NCBI RefSeq assembly: GCF_000993785.3
Contig: NZ_CP009922.3
Location: forward strand, 4,402,001 to 4,466,000
Reading direction: 5' to 3'
Origin: Streptomyces xiamenensis
GTDB taxonomy: Bacteria > Actinomycetota > Actinomycetes > Streptomycetales > Streptomycetaceae
DNA length: 64,000 nucleotides
Shown: piece after piece, positions 27,233-34,317 of the stretch
Position numbering within the stretch: position 1 is the first letter of the stretch
How the letters are laid out: each line of letters begins with the position of its first letter
Notes under the pieces: model-generated
Database searches by the model: none
Told to the model about the DNA's origin: nothing
What the model saw: only the letters and a program-made list of their open reading frames with translations
Translations under genes and position numbers: made by a program

Positions 27233-27273
27233 GTCAACGCGCTTAACATATTGACGCGGATCGCTTCCGTCAA
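27233..27273 (-). promoter_or_regulatory. Promoter and possible operator of the sugar acetyltransferase gene
   Basis: On the minus strand TTGACG (27273-27268) and TATGTT (27250-27245) are 17 bases apart. An inverted repeat, GTCAA (27255-27251) and TTGAC (27237-27233), overlaps the -10 region and runs just downstream of it, a good place for a repressor. Confidence 0.6.
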
Positions 27274-27446
27274 GAGGGGGTGCGGCATGGTCGACCGGCC
27301 CGTGACCTGCGCAGATATGGCGGCTGAGCAGCTGCGGGCCCGCTACATCGAAGTGTGTAGCCGGGCGAGGCCGATCTCCTCACGGATGACGACGCGGGGA
27401 GGGGCAGCGGGCGGCAGTCTTGAGGGGTGCGGAAGGAGCCCCCGTT

Positions 27447-28025
27447 GTGATCGTGTACCTGATCATCGCTGCCGAGATCGCCTTCTGGGTGGTCCTGGCG
27501 GCCGGCCTCGCGGTGCGGTACGGACTGCGCCGGCCCCGGGTGGGCGGGGCGCTGCTGTTGTGCGTGCCGCTGATCGACGTGCTGCTGCTGACAGCCACGG
27601 TCCTGGACCTGCGCGGTGGCGCGGAGCCCGCGATGTCGCACGCGCTGGCCGTGCTGTACCTGGGCTTCACGGTGGGTTACGGCCACTATCTGATCCACTG
27701 GGCGGACGGCTGGGCCGCGCACCGCTGGGGCGGCGCGCCGCGCCCGGCCAAGCCCCCGCGGTACGGCTGGGCGCGGGCCCGCCACGAGTGGTGGCTGTGG
27801 CGGATGACGCTGGTGGGGATGGGCCTCTCGCTGGTGGTGGCGCAGCTGATGCTCTGGCTGATCGACCGGCCGGCGGCGGCGGAACCCCTGCGCGGCGCCC
27901 AGTGGGCGGCCGTGCGGATCCTGGGCATCCACGGGATCATCGCGCTCAGCTACACGATCTGGCGCAAGAACCCCCCGGTGTCCGCCGCCCCGGCCGCGGA
28001 GCGGCGGGAGACACCGGTGGGCTGA
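27447..28025 (+). CDS. Integral membrane protein of unknown function
   Basis: A 192-residue protein with five likely membrane segments (about 2-21, 31-50, 58-78, 110-132 and 145-160) separated by Arg/Trp-rich loops such as WADGWAAHRWGG and GWARARHEWWLWRM. The GTG at 27447 follows GGAAGGAG by 8 bases. I recognise no domain of known function. It converges on the cobalamin adenosyltransferase gene, with a hairpin between. Confidence 0.75.
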   Translation: MIVYLIIAAEIAFWVVLAAGLAVRYGLRRPRVGGALLLCVPLIDVLLLTATVLDLRGGAEPAMSHALAVLYLGFTVGYGHYLIHWADGWAAHRWGGAPRPAKPPRYGWARARHEWWLWRMTLVGMGLSLVVAQLMLWLIDRPAAAEPLRGAQWAAVRILGIHGIIALSYTIWRKNPPVSAAPAAERRETPVG

Positions 28026-28044
28026 GCACCCGCGCCCCGTCAGG

Positions 28045-28060
28045 CGCCCGGGAACGGGCG
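28045..28060. terminator. Hairpin between convergent genes
   Basis: CGCCCG-GGAA-CGGGCG is a 6-bp stem with a GNRA-type tetraloop, 20 bases from each of the facing stop codons. It may serve both directions. Confidence 0.5.
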
Positions 28061-28080
28061 GTCGCGGCGGCCGTGGCGGT

Positions 28081-28653
28081 TCAGCGGTTCTCGCCCGGCA
28101 CCCACAGCACGTCGCCCTGCGCCTTGTTGGCCGTCCTGGCGAGGATGAACAGCAGGTCGGAGAGCCGGTTGAGGTAGGTGGCGGTCAGTTCGTTCATCGT
28201 GTCGCCGTGCTCGGCCAGCGCCGCCCAGGTGGAGCGCTCGGCGCGGCGTACGACCGTGGTGGCCTGGTGCAGCAGCGCCGCGCCGGGGGTGCCGCCGGGA
28301 AGGATGAAGCTGCGCAGCTTCTCCAGATCGGCGAGGAAGCGGTCGCAGTCCTCCTCCAGCCGGTCGATGTAGCTCTGCCGCACGCGCAGCGGGGGGTGCT
28401 CCGGGTTCTCGACGACCGGGGTGCACAGGTCGGCGCCGACGTCGAAGAGATCGTTCTGGACCCGGATCAGCACGGCGCCGACCTCCTCGGGCAGCGCGCC
28501 CAGGGCCAGCGCCGTACCGATCACCGCGTTGGCCTCGTTGGCGTCGGCGTAGGCGGCGATCCGCAGATCCGTCTTGGCGGTGCGGCTCATGTCGCCGAGC
28601 GCCGTGGTGCCTTTGTCTCCGGTACGGGTGTAGATCCGGGTGAGATTGACCAT
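28081..28653 (-). CDS. Cob(I)alamin adenosyltransferase, PduO type
   Basis: Attaches the 5'-deoxyadenosyl group of ATP to cob(I)alamin, giving coenzyme B12. The 190-residue protein has the N-terminal ATP-binding motif TRTGDKGTTALGDMSR, the DLFDVGADL segment, and the C-terminal RRAERSTW...YLNRLSDLLFILAR motif of PduO-type enzymes. Start: ATG at 28653 (MVNLTRIYTRTG). It is unrelated to the following ABC exporter on the same strand, 17 bases upstream of it. Synteny places it in the conserved chromosome block. Confidence 0.94.
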   Translation of the reverse strand: MVNLTRIYTRTGDKGTTALGDMSRTAKTDLRIAAYADANEANAVIGTALALGALPEEVGAVLIRVQNDLFDVGADLCTPVVENPEHPPLRVRQSYIDRLEEDCDRFLADLEKLRSFILPGGTPGAALLHQATTVVRRAERSTWAALAEHGDTMNELTATYLNRLSDLLFILARTANKAQGDVLWVPGENR

Positions 28654-28670
28654 GCGGCCGAGACTAGCGC

Positions 28671-29426
28671 TCAGGCGCCGGCCCTGGTGAAGAGGCGGGT
28701 GCCGAGGGTGAGGGTGACGGCGGCCAGGGCCAGGGCCATGCCGGTGCCCAGCAGGAGGGTGCCGTCGCCGTAGTTGCCGACGAAGGCGGCGCGGACGGCC
28801 TCGACCAGGTAGCGGAACGGCACGAAGTGCGAGATGACGTTCAGCCAGGTGGGCGCGAGGGCCATCGGCAGCAGGATGCCGGAGAGCAGCATCATCGGCA
28901 GGTTGACGGAGTTGATGACGGGGGCGAACTCCTGCATGGTCGTCACCCGCATGGCCAGCGCGTAGGACAGAGAAGCCAGCGAGATGCCCAGCAGGCCGAC
29001 GATGAGGAAGCCGGCGAGGACGCCGAGCACCGGGGCGCGCAGTCCGAGCAGCAGCCCGACCGCCACGACCAGGCAGGACTGGACGAGCAGTTGCAGGGCG
29101 TCGCGCAGGATGCGGCCCAGCAGCAGGGCGAGCCGGCTGACGGGGGTGACCCGCATGCGTTCCACGACGCCGAACTGCTTCTCCATGATGATGCCGAAGC
29201 CGGCGAACGCGGCGGAGAACAGCCCGAGCTGGATCAGCAGGCCGGGGACCAGGGTCTGCCAGGAGTCGCCCTCGCCGCCCAGTGGCATGTCCTGGAGCAG
29301 GGGGCCGAAGAAGGCGAGGAAGAGCAGGGGCTGCATCAGCCCGAAGACGACGCTGATCCGGGAGCGCAGGGTCTGCCGCAGGTAGCGGTGGAAGATCAGT
29401 CCGGTGTCCGGGAGCACGGTGGACAT
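28671..29426 (-). CDS. ABC-2 type exporter permease, DrrB-like
   Basis: Membrane part of an exporter, 251 residues with six membrane segments. ABC2_membrane features include the N-terminal YLRQTLRSRISVVFGLMQPLLFLAFFGPLL, GFGIIMEKQFGVVERMRVTPVSR and the central VNLPMMLLSGILLPM. It partners with the ATPase encoded upstream on the same strand, 93 bases away. DrrAB-type pairs export antibiotics or hydrophobic compounds; the substrate here is unknown. A divergent TetR gene probably controls the pair. Confidence 0.88.
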   Translation of the reverse strand: MSTVLPDTGLIFHRYLRQTLRSRISVVFGLMQPLLFLAFFGPLLQDMPLGGEGDSWQTLVPGLLIQLGLFSAAFAGFGIIMEKQFGVVERMRVTPVSRLALLLGRILRDALQLLVQSCLVVAVGLLLGLRAPVLGVLAGFLIVGLLGISLASLSYALAMRVTTMQEFAPVINSVNLPMMLLSGILLPMALAPTWLNVISHFVPFRYLVEAVRAAFVGNYGDGTLLLGTGMALALAAVTLTLGTRLFTRAGA

Positions 29427-29450
29427 GGTGGGTTCGATTCCTGTCTGGCG

Positions 29451-29473
29451 TGGGCGTGGGCGTGGGCGTGGGC
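29451..29473. repeat. TGGGCG hexanucleotide tandem repeat
   Basis: Nearly four copies of TGGGCG (CGCCCA on the coding strand) lie in the 93-base spacer between the ATPase and permease genes. Copy-number change would alter the spacing ahead of the permease start, but there is no direct evidence of phase variation. Confidence 0.7.
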
Positions 29474-29519
29474 TTGAGCGCGGTCGGGCGCGGTGCCGTG
29501 CGGTGTGGTGTCGGCCCGG

Positions 29520-30308
29520 TCAGACGGCGACGGGGGCCGGGTCCCGCTCCGGCTGGGGGCCGCGTCCGGTGATGGCGATGAAGGTGTCCTGGAGGGTGGC
29601 GTCGGGGGAGCCGCCGTACCGGGTCTTCAGCTCCGCCGGGGTGCCCTCGGCGGCGACGCGCCCGTCGTCCACCACGATCAGCCGGTCGGAGAGGGCGTCC
29701 GCCTCGTCCAGGTAGTGCGTGGTGAGGAAGATCGTGGTGCCGTCCTGGGAGCGGATGCGGCGGATCAGGTTCCACAGGTCGGCGCGGCTGCCGGGGTCGA
29801 GCCCGGTGGTGGGCTCGTCCAGGAAGAGGACGCGGGGGCGGTGGGTGAGCGCCATGGCGATGTCCAGGCGCCGCCGCTGGCCGCCGGAGAGGGCGGCGCA
29901 CTTGCGGTCCAGCAGGTCGGTGAGGTCGAGGTCCTCGGCCAGTTCGGCGACCCGGGCGTGAGCCTCTGCCCTGGTGAGCCGGTAGAGCCGCGCCTGGAGG
30001 GTGAGTTCGTCGCGGACCGTCTCGTGGGGGTCGGTGCCGCCGGACTGGGCGACGTAGCCGATCGCGCGGCGGACGGCGGCCTGCTCGGTGGCGAGGTCGT
30101 GCCCGGCGACGGTGGCGGTGCCCCGGGTGGGGGCGAGCAGCGTGGTGAGCATCCGCAGGGTGGTGGACTTGCCCGCTCCGTTGGGGCCCAGGAACCCGAG
30201 TATCTCGCCGGGTTCGACGCTCATGTCGATGCCGCGCACGGCGTCCACCGTGCCCCGTTTGGTGGTGTACGTGAGGGCCAGGTCGTGCGTGGTGAGGATC
30301 GGTGCCAT
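29520..30308 (-). CDS. ABC exporter ATP-binding protein, DrrA-like
   Basis: Powers the exporter formed with the downstream permease. The 262-residue protein has Walker A GPNGAGKSTT, the Q loop YVAQSGGTDP, signature LSGGQRRRLDIAMAL, Walker B VLFLDEPTTGLD and the switch histidine in FLTTHYLDEAD. Start: ATG at 30308 (MAPILTTHDLALTY); a longer frame would extend into the divergent promoter. The presence of one ATPase and one permease fits a homodimeric DrrAB-type exporter. Confidence 0.9.
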   Translation of the reverse strand: MAPILTTHDLALTYTTKRGTVDAVRGIDMSVEPGEILGFLGPNGAGKSTTLRMLTTLLAPTRGTATVAGHDLATEQAAVRRAIGYVAQSGGTDPHETVRDELTLQARLYRLTRAEAHARVAELAEDLDLTDLLDRKCAALSGGQRRRLDIAMALTHRPRVLFLDEPTTGLDPGSRADLWNLIRRIRSQDGTTIFLTTHYLDEADALSDRLIVVDDGRVAAEGTPAELKTRYGGSPDATLQDTFIAITGRGPQPERDPAPVAV

Positions 30309-30330
30309 GCCTGACACAAAAGCAGGGTCG

Positions 30331-30365
30331 CTTAAAAAATGCAATCGCCCCAAGTTTTAAGTTGG
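30331..30365. promoter_or_regulatory. Divergent operator between TetR gene and ABC exporter
   Basis: This AT-rich patch contains arms CTTAAAA (30331-30337) and TTTTAAG (30355-30361), exact complements 17 bases apart, and a quasi-palindrome CCAAGTTTTAAGTTGG (30350-30365) with 12 of 16 symmetric positions. Either could bind the adjacent TetR regulator. The plus-strand -10 TAGGAT (30378-30383) lies only 6 bases before the TetR start codon. Confidence 0.6.
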
Positions 30366-30389
30366 TCAAGGAACCTTTAGGATGGGGTC

Positions 30390-31064
30390 ATGGCCGGGCT
30401 CAGGGAACGCAAGAAGCAGCAGACCAGGCAGCACATCTCCGACGTGGCCACCGGGATGTTCCTGGAACGGGGCTTCGACGAGGTGACGGTGGCGGAGGTC
30501 GCGGAGGCGGCGGACGTCTCCGTCAACACCGTCTACAACTACTTCCCGGCCAAGGAGGACCTGTTCCTGGACCGGCAGGAGGAGGCCATCGACCACCCCT
30601 CCCTGCTGGTGCGCGAGCGCGCCCCGGGACAGTCGGCGGCCGAGGCGGTGCTCGGCGCGATCCGGCAGGACATCATCAGCCGCGGCGCGCGGATCGGCAT
30701 GGCCGAGGGCATGGGCCGTTTCATCCAGGTGATGTTCGGCACCGAGTCGCTGCGGCGCCGGATGATGGAGATCCACCAGCGGACCGGGGAACGCCTGACC
30801 GAGACACTGCGGGAGGCGGCGGGTGCCGACGAGCGCGACCATCTGCCCGAGCTGATCGCCGGCCAACTGCTGGCCATCCGGACGATGATCTTCCGCACCG
30901 TCGGGCACCGCATGATCGAGGGACGCCCGCTGGACGAGATCGCCGACCTGGCGCTGGAGAAGCTGGACGCCGCCCAGTCGCTGCTGTCCCAGCGGTTGCT
31001 CGACTACGCGCGCCGCCCGGCCGCCCCGGACACGCCGCCCGGCGGCCCCGGCGGCCCGAGCTGA
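30390..31064 (+). CDS. TetR-family transcriptional regulator
   Basis: Probable ligand-responsive repressor of the divergent ABC exporter. The 224-residue protein has an N-terminal helix-turn-helix (TRQHISDVATGMFLERGFDEVTVAEVAEAADVSVNTVYNYFPAKEDLF, about residues 12-55) and an alpha-helical ligand domain whose family is not clear. A -10-like TAGGAT ends 6 bases before the ATG, so the transcript may be leaderless, as is common in Streptomyces. The arrangement of TetR opposite DrrAB genes is the standard design for drug-inducible export. Confidence 0.9.
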   Translation: MAGLRERKKQQTRQHISDVATGMFLERGFDEVTVAEVAEAADVSVNTVYNYFPAKEDLFLDRQEEAIDHPSLLVRERAPGQSAAEAVLGAIRQDIISRGARIGMAEGMGRFIQVMFGTESLRRRMMEIHQRTGERLTETLREAAGADERDHLPELIAGQLLAIRTMIFRTVGHRMIEGRPLDEIADLALEKLDAAQSLLSQRLLDYARRPAAPDTPPGGPGGPS

Positions 31065-31128
31065 GCGAATGGATGCCGCCCGGCGCATACTGGGAGCCGG
31101 TACGACGGACGAAGGAGGTGAGACCCCC

Positions 31129-31260
31129 GTGACCGCAGTGGCAGGTGGGGTGTCGCCGTGGGCGCCCCCGGGGTGTTCCGAGAGGTCGTCTGTTGATGAT
31201 GCAGGACGGGAAGATCGTCGAGCGGCTGCGCGCCGCCGGCTGTGTGTTCGCCGAGGATGA
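31129..31260 (+). CDS. Possible small ORF with perfect Shine-Dalgarno, overlapping the PrmC-like gene
   Basis: AAGGAGGTGA (31112-31121), the complete complement of the 16S rRNA 3' end, is followed after 7 bases by GTG at 31129. The frame encodes 43 residues beginning VTAVAGGVSPWAPPGC and ending in an arginine-rich tail, and it overlaps the first 65 bases of the next gene in another frame. The PrmC-like gene has only GAGAGG in front, so this may be a leader peptide that couples translation. Composition alone cannot prove it is translated. Confidence 0.45.
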   Translation: MTAVAGGVSPWAPPGCSERSSVDDAGREDRRAAARRRLCVRRG

Positions 31261-31969
31261 GGCGCGGCTGATCATGGGCGCCGCGCGTGGCGCCGCCGAG
31301 CTGTCCGCCATGGTGGACCGGCGCCTGGCCGGGCTGCCGCTGGAACAGGTGGTGGGGTGGGCCGCGTTCAGCGGCCTGCGGATCGTGGTGGAGCCGGGGG
31401 TGTTCGTCCCCCGGCGGCGCACCGAGTTCCTGGTGCGGCAGGCGGTGACCGGCGGCGCGGTGGCGGCCGGGGACGTGGTGGTCGACCTGTGCTGCGGCTC
31501 GGGGGCGGTGGGAGCCGCGATCGCCGCCGCCGTACCGGGCGTCGAACTGCACGCCGCCGACATCGACCCGGCCGCCGTACGGTGCGCCCGGCGCAATGTG
31601 GCGGCCGCCGCGGGGCGCGTGTACGAGGGCGATCTGTACGCGCCGCTGCCGCCCCGGCTGCGCGGAACGGTGGCCGTGCTGGCCGCGAACGTGCCCTATG
31701 TGCCGAGCCGGGAGGTCGGCCTGCTGCCGGCCGAGGCCCGCGACCACGAGCCGCTGGTGGCGCTGGACGGCGGCGCGGACGGTCTGGACGTGCTGCGCCG
31801 GGTGGCCGCCGGGGCGGGGGAGTGGCTGGCCCCCGGCGGGCGGCTGCTGGTGGAGACGACGGAGCGTCAGGCGGCCCGGGCGGCGATGGTGTTCGCCCGG
31901 CACGGGCTGACGGCCCGGACAGCGGCCGACGAGGACGGGAACGCCACCGTGGTCATCGGCACCCGGTAG
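31196..31969 (+). CDS. PrmC-like methyltransferase with altered NPPY motif
   Basis: A 257-residue class I SAM-dependent methyltransferase related to PrmC. It has the short N-terminal helical domain, PGVFVPRRRTEFLV, the SAM loop DLCCGSGAVGAAIA and EARDHEPLVALDGG, as in PrmC. The catalytic NPPY reads NVPY (from Asn165). Since a full prmC sits beside prfA at 10924, this second copy probably modifies a different protein glutamine or other substrate. ATG at 31196 or 31199; start uncertain because of the overlapping small ORF. A terminator follows. Confidence 0.82.
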   Translation: MMQDGKIVERLRAAGCVFAEDEARLIMGAARGAAELSAMVDRRLAGLPLEQVVGWAAFSGLRIVVEPGVFVPRRRTEFLVRQAVTGGAVAAGDVVVDLCCGSGAVGAAIAAAVPGVELHAADIDPAAVRCARRNVAAAAGRVYEGDLYAPLPPRLRGTVAVLAANVPYVPSREVGLLPAEARDHEPLVALDGGADGLDVLRRVAAGAGEWLAPGGRLLVETTERQAARAAMVFARHGLTARTAADEDGNATVVIGTR

Positions 31970-31985
31970 CATGACGGCAGCGTGC

Positions 31986-32027
31986 AAGCCTCCCGGCCGG
32001 TTGTTCTGAGGCCGGGAGGCTTTCTTT
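31986..32027 (+). terminator. Strong terminator after the PrmC-like gene
   Basis: A 13-bp stem, AAGCCTCCCGGCC with GGCCGGGAGGCTT, encloses 11 bases and runs into TTTCTTT. It ends 1 base before the start codon of the next gene. Confidence 0.9.
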
Positions 32028-32028
32028 C

Positions 32029-32529
32029 ATGACATACACACCTGATGTGCGCGTGCGCCGCGCGGGCGCCGACGACTTCCCCGTCCTGGAACGACTGTGG
32101 CCGATGTTCCGCCACGACCTCTCCGAGGTGCGCGGTCAGCTTCCCGACCCGGACGGCACCTTCCGCAGTGACCGGCTGACGGCCGCGTTCCGCGACCCCG
32201 GCTGGGCCGCCTACCTGGCGCTGCGGGGGGACCGGCCGGCCGGCTTCGCCCTCGTCCGGGCGCTGGAGACCCCGGTCCGGGTGCTCAACGCCTTCTTCGT
32301 GGTACGCGGCGCCCGCCGCTCCGGGGTGGGGATGACCGTCGTCCGGGAGGTGGTGGCCCAGCACCCGGGGCGCTGGGAGATCCCCTTCCAGGACGACAAC
32401 CACACCGCCGCACGGTTCTGGCGCCGGGTGGCCGGTGAACTCGCCGGCCGGGACTGGACCGAGGAGCACCGCCCGGTTCCGGGCCGGCCGCAGTCGCCCC
32501 CGGACACCTGGATCGGCTTCACGGTCTGA
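32029..32529 (+). CDS. GNAT family N-acetyltransferase
   Basis: Probable acetyl-CoA-dependent acetyltransferase of unknown substrate, 166 residues. N-terminal VRVRRAGADDFPVLERLW, strand GFALVRA, the CoA-loop region RGARRSGVGMTVVREVV (R/Q-x-x-G-x-G/A variant) and FQDDNHTAARFWRRVAGE fit the fold. The ATG at 32029 lies directly after the T tract of a strong terminator and lacks a ribosome-binding site; GTG at 32047 is a second candidate. Confidence 0.82.
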   Translation: MTYTPDVRVRRAGADDFPVLERLWPMFRHDLSEVRGQLPDPDGTFRSDRLTAAFRDPGWAAYLALRGDRPAGFALVRALETPVRVLNAFFVVRGARRSGVGMTVVREVVAQHPGRWEIPFQDDNHTAARFWRRVAGELAGRDWTEEHRPVPGRPQSPPDTWIGFTV

Positions 32530-32542
32530 GACGGAAACGGGT

Positions 32543-32577
32543 CGTGGCCGCCACCGGGATTGCCGGGGGCGGCCACG
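32543..32577. terminator. Bidirectional hairpin between GNAT and repeat-protein genes
   Basis: CGTGGCCGCC and GGCGGCCACG form a 10-bp stem with inner CCGG/CCGG pairing possible. It lies between two convergent stop codons. Confidence 0.7.
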
Positions 32578-32584
32578 GCACGGC

Positions 32585-32971
32585 TCAGTCGAGGGAGTGC
32601 ACCGCCACGTGCGGGGCCCCCGTCACACCGGTGCCGTGCGGCGCGGCGGTCGTCCCCCACGCCGGCTGGACGATGCCCGGGTCGGCGATCGGCAGGGTAC
32701 GCGGCACCTCGGTGGCGCCTGCCCCGTGGACCGCTCCGCGCCCGGGCCGGACGATGCCGGGGTCGGCGATCGGCAGGGTGTGCGGCGCTTCGGCGGCAGC
32801 CTCCTCGATCGTTCCCTCCGCCGGCTGCACGATGCCCGGGTCGGCGATCGGCAGGGTGCGCGGGGCGTCCGCGGCCACCGGCGCGAGGGCCAGGGCCGGA
32901 ACGGCGCCGAGGGTGAGGGTGGCGGCGGCGACCGCGCCCAGAACACCGGCGCGGAGGCTGGCGTGCGTCAT
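32585..32971 (-). CDS. Small secreted protein with three TLPIADPGIV repeats
   Basis: A 128-residue precursor with a signal peptide (MTHASLRAGVLGAVAAATLTL, cleavage probably near ALALA at residues 25-30). The mature part consists mainly of three copies of a segment P-R/H-TLPIADPGIV-Q/R-P, spaced about 25-28 residues, joined by Ala/Gly/Pro-rich linkers. There is no cysteine. GGGAGAAT precedes the ATG at 32971. I know no family with this repeat; extracellular binding, a coat component or a precursor peptide are all possible. Confidence 0.75.
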   Translation of the reverse strand: MTHASLRAGVLGAVAAATLTLGAVPALALAPVAADAPRTLPIADPGIVQPAEGTIEEAAAEAPHTLPIADPGIVRPGRGAVHGAGATEVPRTLPIADPGIVQPAWGTTAAPHGTGVTGAPHVAVHSLD

Positions 32972-33044
32972 GGGGATTCTCCCGATTCTCCGAGGGTGGG
33001 GATGAGACAGCCTCAGAGGTACCCGACGCACGCCGCCCGGCCGT

Positions 33045-33075
33045 CCCCTTGTGGGTGTGTGTCGCCCGCACGGGG
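33045..33075. terminator. Imperfect hairpin downstream of the esterase gene
   Basis: CCCCTTGTGGGTG pairs with CGCCCGCACGGGG (one mismatch, G-U pairs) around TGTGT. It lies 20 bases past the esterase stop on the minus strand. Confidence 0.45.
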
Positions 33076-33094
33076 GAAGGGCGGGATGCCTGTG

Positions 33095-34105
33095 CTAGCC
33101 CTCTTGGCGGTGGGTGTCCAGGAACCGGTGCTGCGCCGCGATCAGCGCGCTCGCCTCCACCTCCGCCGCCGGATGGCCGAAGTGTCCCGCGGTCAGCACG
33201 AACAGCTCCCGGGTGCCCGGCAGCGCGTTGTGGATGGCGAACTGGCCCGGCGGCGGGACCACCGGGTCGAACATCGCCGCGCCCACGTGCACCGGGATGT
33301 CCAGGAGGCCGGCGGCCGTCGCCGCGTCGAAGTACGACAGCACCCGGGCCACCCGGGGATCACGGACGTGCCGCTCCCGCACCGCCTCCCCGCTGCCCGC
33401 GCACGGCAGGGTCAGCCGCAGTGGATGGTTGCCGAAGCTCGGTACGACCAGGGTTGCCGCCCGGAAGCGGTCGTCCCAGGGCAGGGCGAGCGGGCCGATC
33501 CCGCCGCCGAAGCTCGCCCCGTGGTACGAGAGTCCGGCCGCCGCCTCCGGGATCAGCTCCAGCAGCGCCGTCGCCGCGCACCAGATGTCCGCCGCGCAGT
33601 CGCCGTGCACATAGCTCTCGCGCGCCTCGATGCCGTGCAGGACGTGCTCGCCGCCCCGCTCCGGGATGTCGGGGAAGCGGCTGGCGGTGCCCAGGCCCCG
33701 CAGCACCGGCCAGATGGCCGCCGCGCCGGGCGGCGGCAGCAGCGGTTCGGGGAATTCGCGACCGCCATAGCCGTGGGTGGCCACACAGCCCCGGGTGACC
33801 CGCCCGTCGGCCGGGACGGTCAGCCAGCCGCCGATCCGCCGGCCGCCCACCGAGACGTAGTCGAGGCGGTGCACCCGTATGCCGCCCGCCTCGTGCTCCA
33901 CCGGGCCCAGGCGCGGGGCCACCTGCACCTCCATCGCCGCCGCGTGCCGCGCCCGCCAGAATCCGGTGAAGTCCTCCGGGGCCGGCGGGGCGCCCACCGC
34001 CAGCAGGGCGTCCAGGTCGTAGCCGTACGTCGGATCGAAGGGGAAGTCATGGCGCAGGTCCACGCGCTGAGTGTTTGCCTTCGTCAATTCCTGCTGCGGG
34101 GTCAT
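33095..34105 (-). CDS. Acetyl xylan esterase / cephalosporin-C deacetylase family (CE7-like)
   Basis: Alpha/beta hydrolase likely to remove acetyl groups from short oligosaccharides. The 336-residue protein has no signal peptide, so it acts in the cytoplasm. Visible CE7 traits are DFTGFWRARH near the N-terminus, the oxyanion segment THGYGGR, the nucleophile serine in YHGASFGGGIG, Asp in AAMFDPVVPP and the final His in TAGHFGH. ATG at 34105 follows GAGGAA; the extra 22 upstream codons look non-coding. It is transcribed away from the LacI gene of the carbohydrate locus and shares its control region. Confidence 0.88.
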   Translation of the reverse strand: MTPQQELTKANTQRVDLRHDFPFDPTYGYDLDALLAVGAPPAPEDFTGFWRARHAAAMEVQVAPRLGPVEHEAGGIRVHRLDYVSVGGRRIGGWLTVPADGRVTRGCVATHGYGGREFPEPLLPPPGAAAIWPVLRGLGTASRFPDIPERGGEHVLHGIEARESYVHGDCAADIWCAATALLELIPEAAAGLSYHGASFGGGIGPLALPWDDRFRAATLVVPSFGNHPLRLTLPCAGSGEAVRERHVRDPRVARVLSYFDAATAAGLLDIPVHVGAAMFDPVVPPPGQFAIHNALPGTRELFVLTAGHFGHPAAEVEASALIAAQHRFLDTHRQEG

Positions 34106-34192
34106 GAGTTCCTCACGGATGTGCGGGGCGGGCCTTTCCGGCCGGCGGCGATGAGCTTCCGAGTGGCTCAAGCATCCCTCCCGTTCTCGGCT

Positions 34193-34201
34193 CGAAACTT
34201 T
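34193..34201. promoter_or_regulatory. CGAAACTTT motif between esterase and LacI genes
   Basis: CGAAACTTT, followed by TT, matches 9 of 11 bases of the CGAAACTTTCG element that I recall from Streptomyces xylanase promoters. It sits in the divergent intergenic region, 88 bases upstream of the esterase start. Short, so chance occurrence is possible. Confidence 0.4.
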
Positions 34202-34215
34202 TTCAGCCCGCTCCC

Positions 34216-34244
34216 TTGACGCTCGTCACAGCGGTCCCTACGGT
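34216..34244 (+). promoter_or_regulatory. Promoter of the LacI-led carbohydrate operon
   Basis: TTGACG (34216-34221) and TACGGT (34239-34244) are separated by 17 bases. The predicted transcription start is near 34251, just ahead of a large inverted repeat. Confidence 0.7.
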
Positions 34245-34255
34245 CGCTGCAACGA

Positions 34256-34296
34256 ATCAGCAGACAACTCATTGTTGCTGCTCATCAGTTGCTGAT
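34256..34296 (+). promoter_or_regulatory. Probable LacI-type operator
   Basis: Exact arms ATCAGCA (34256-34262) and TGCTGAT (34290-34296) bracket an AT-rich core that contains CAACTCATTGTTG, itself a partial palindrome, and TTGCTGCTCATCAG. The block begins right at the predicted transcription start, fitting repression and autoregulation by the LacI protein encoded next. Confidence 0.65.
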
Positions 34297-34317
34297 ACGA
34301 AACAGCAAGGGGACGCA

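Noticed and set aside
28081..30369. A single 762-codon minus-strand frame through the adenosyltransferase and ABC genes
   Set aside because: Only its last 190 codons are the PduO-type protein; the rest is a shadow frame of the permease and ATPase genes.
28671..31969. Part of an antibiotic biosynthetic cluster, suggested by the DrrAB-type exporter and TetR gene
   Set aside because: No biosynthetic enzyme (PKS, NRPS, terpene or RiPP) is nearby.
32650..32870. Regular repeats resembling a CRISPR array
   Set aside because: The repeats are in frame, code for TLPIADPGIV segments, are only three and are not palindromic; no cas gene is near.
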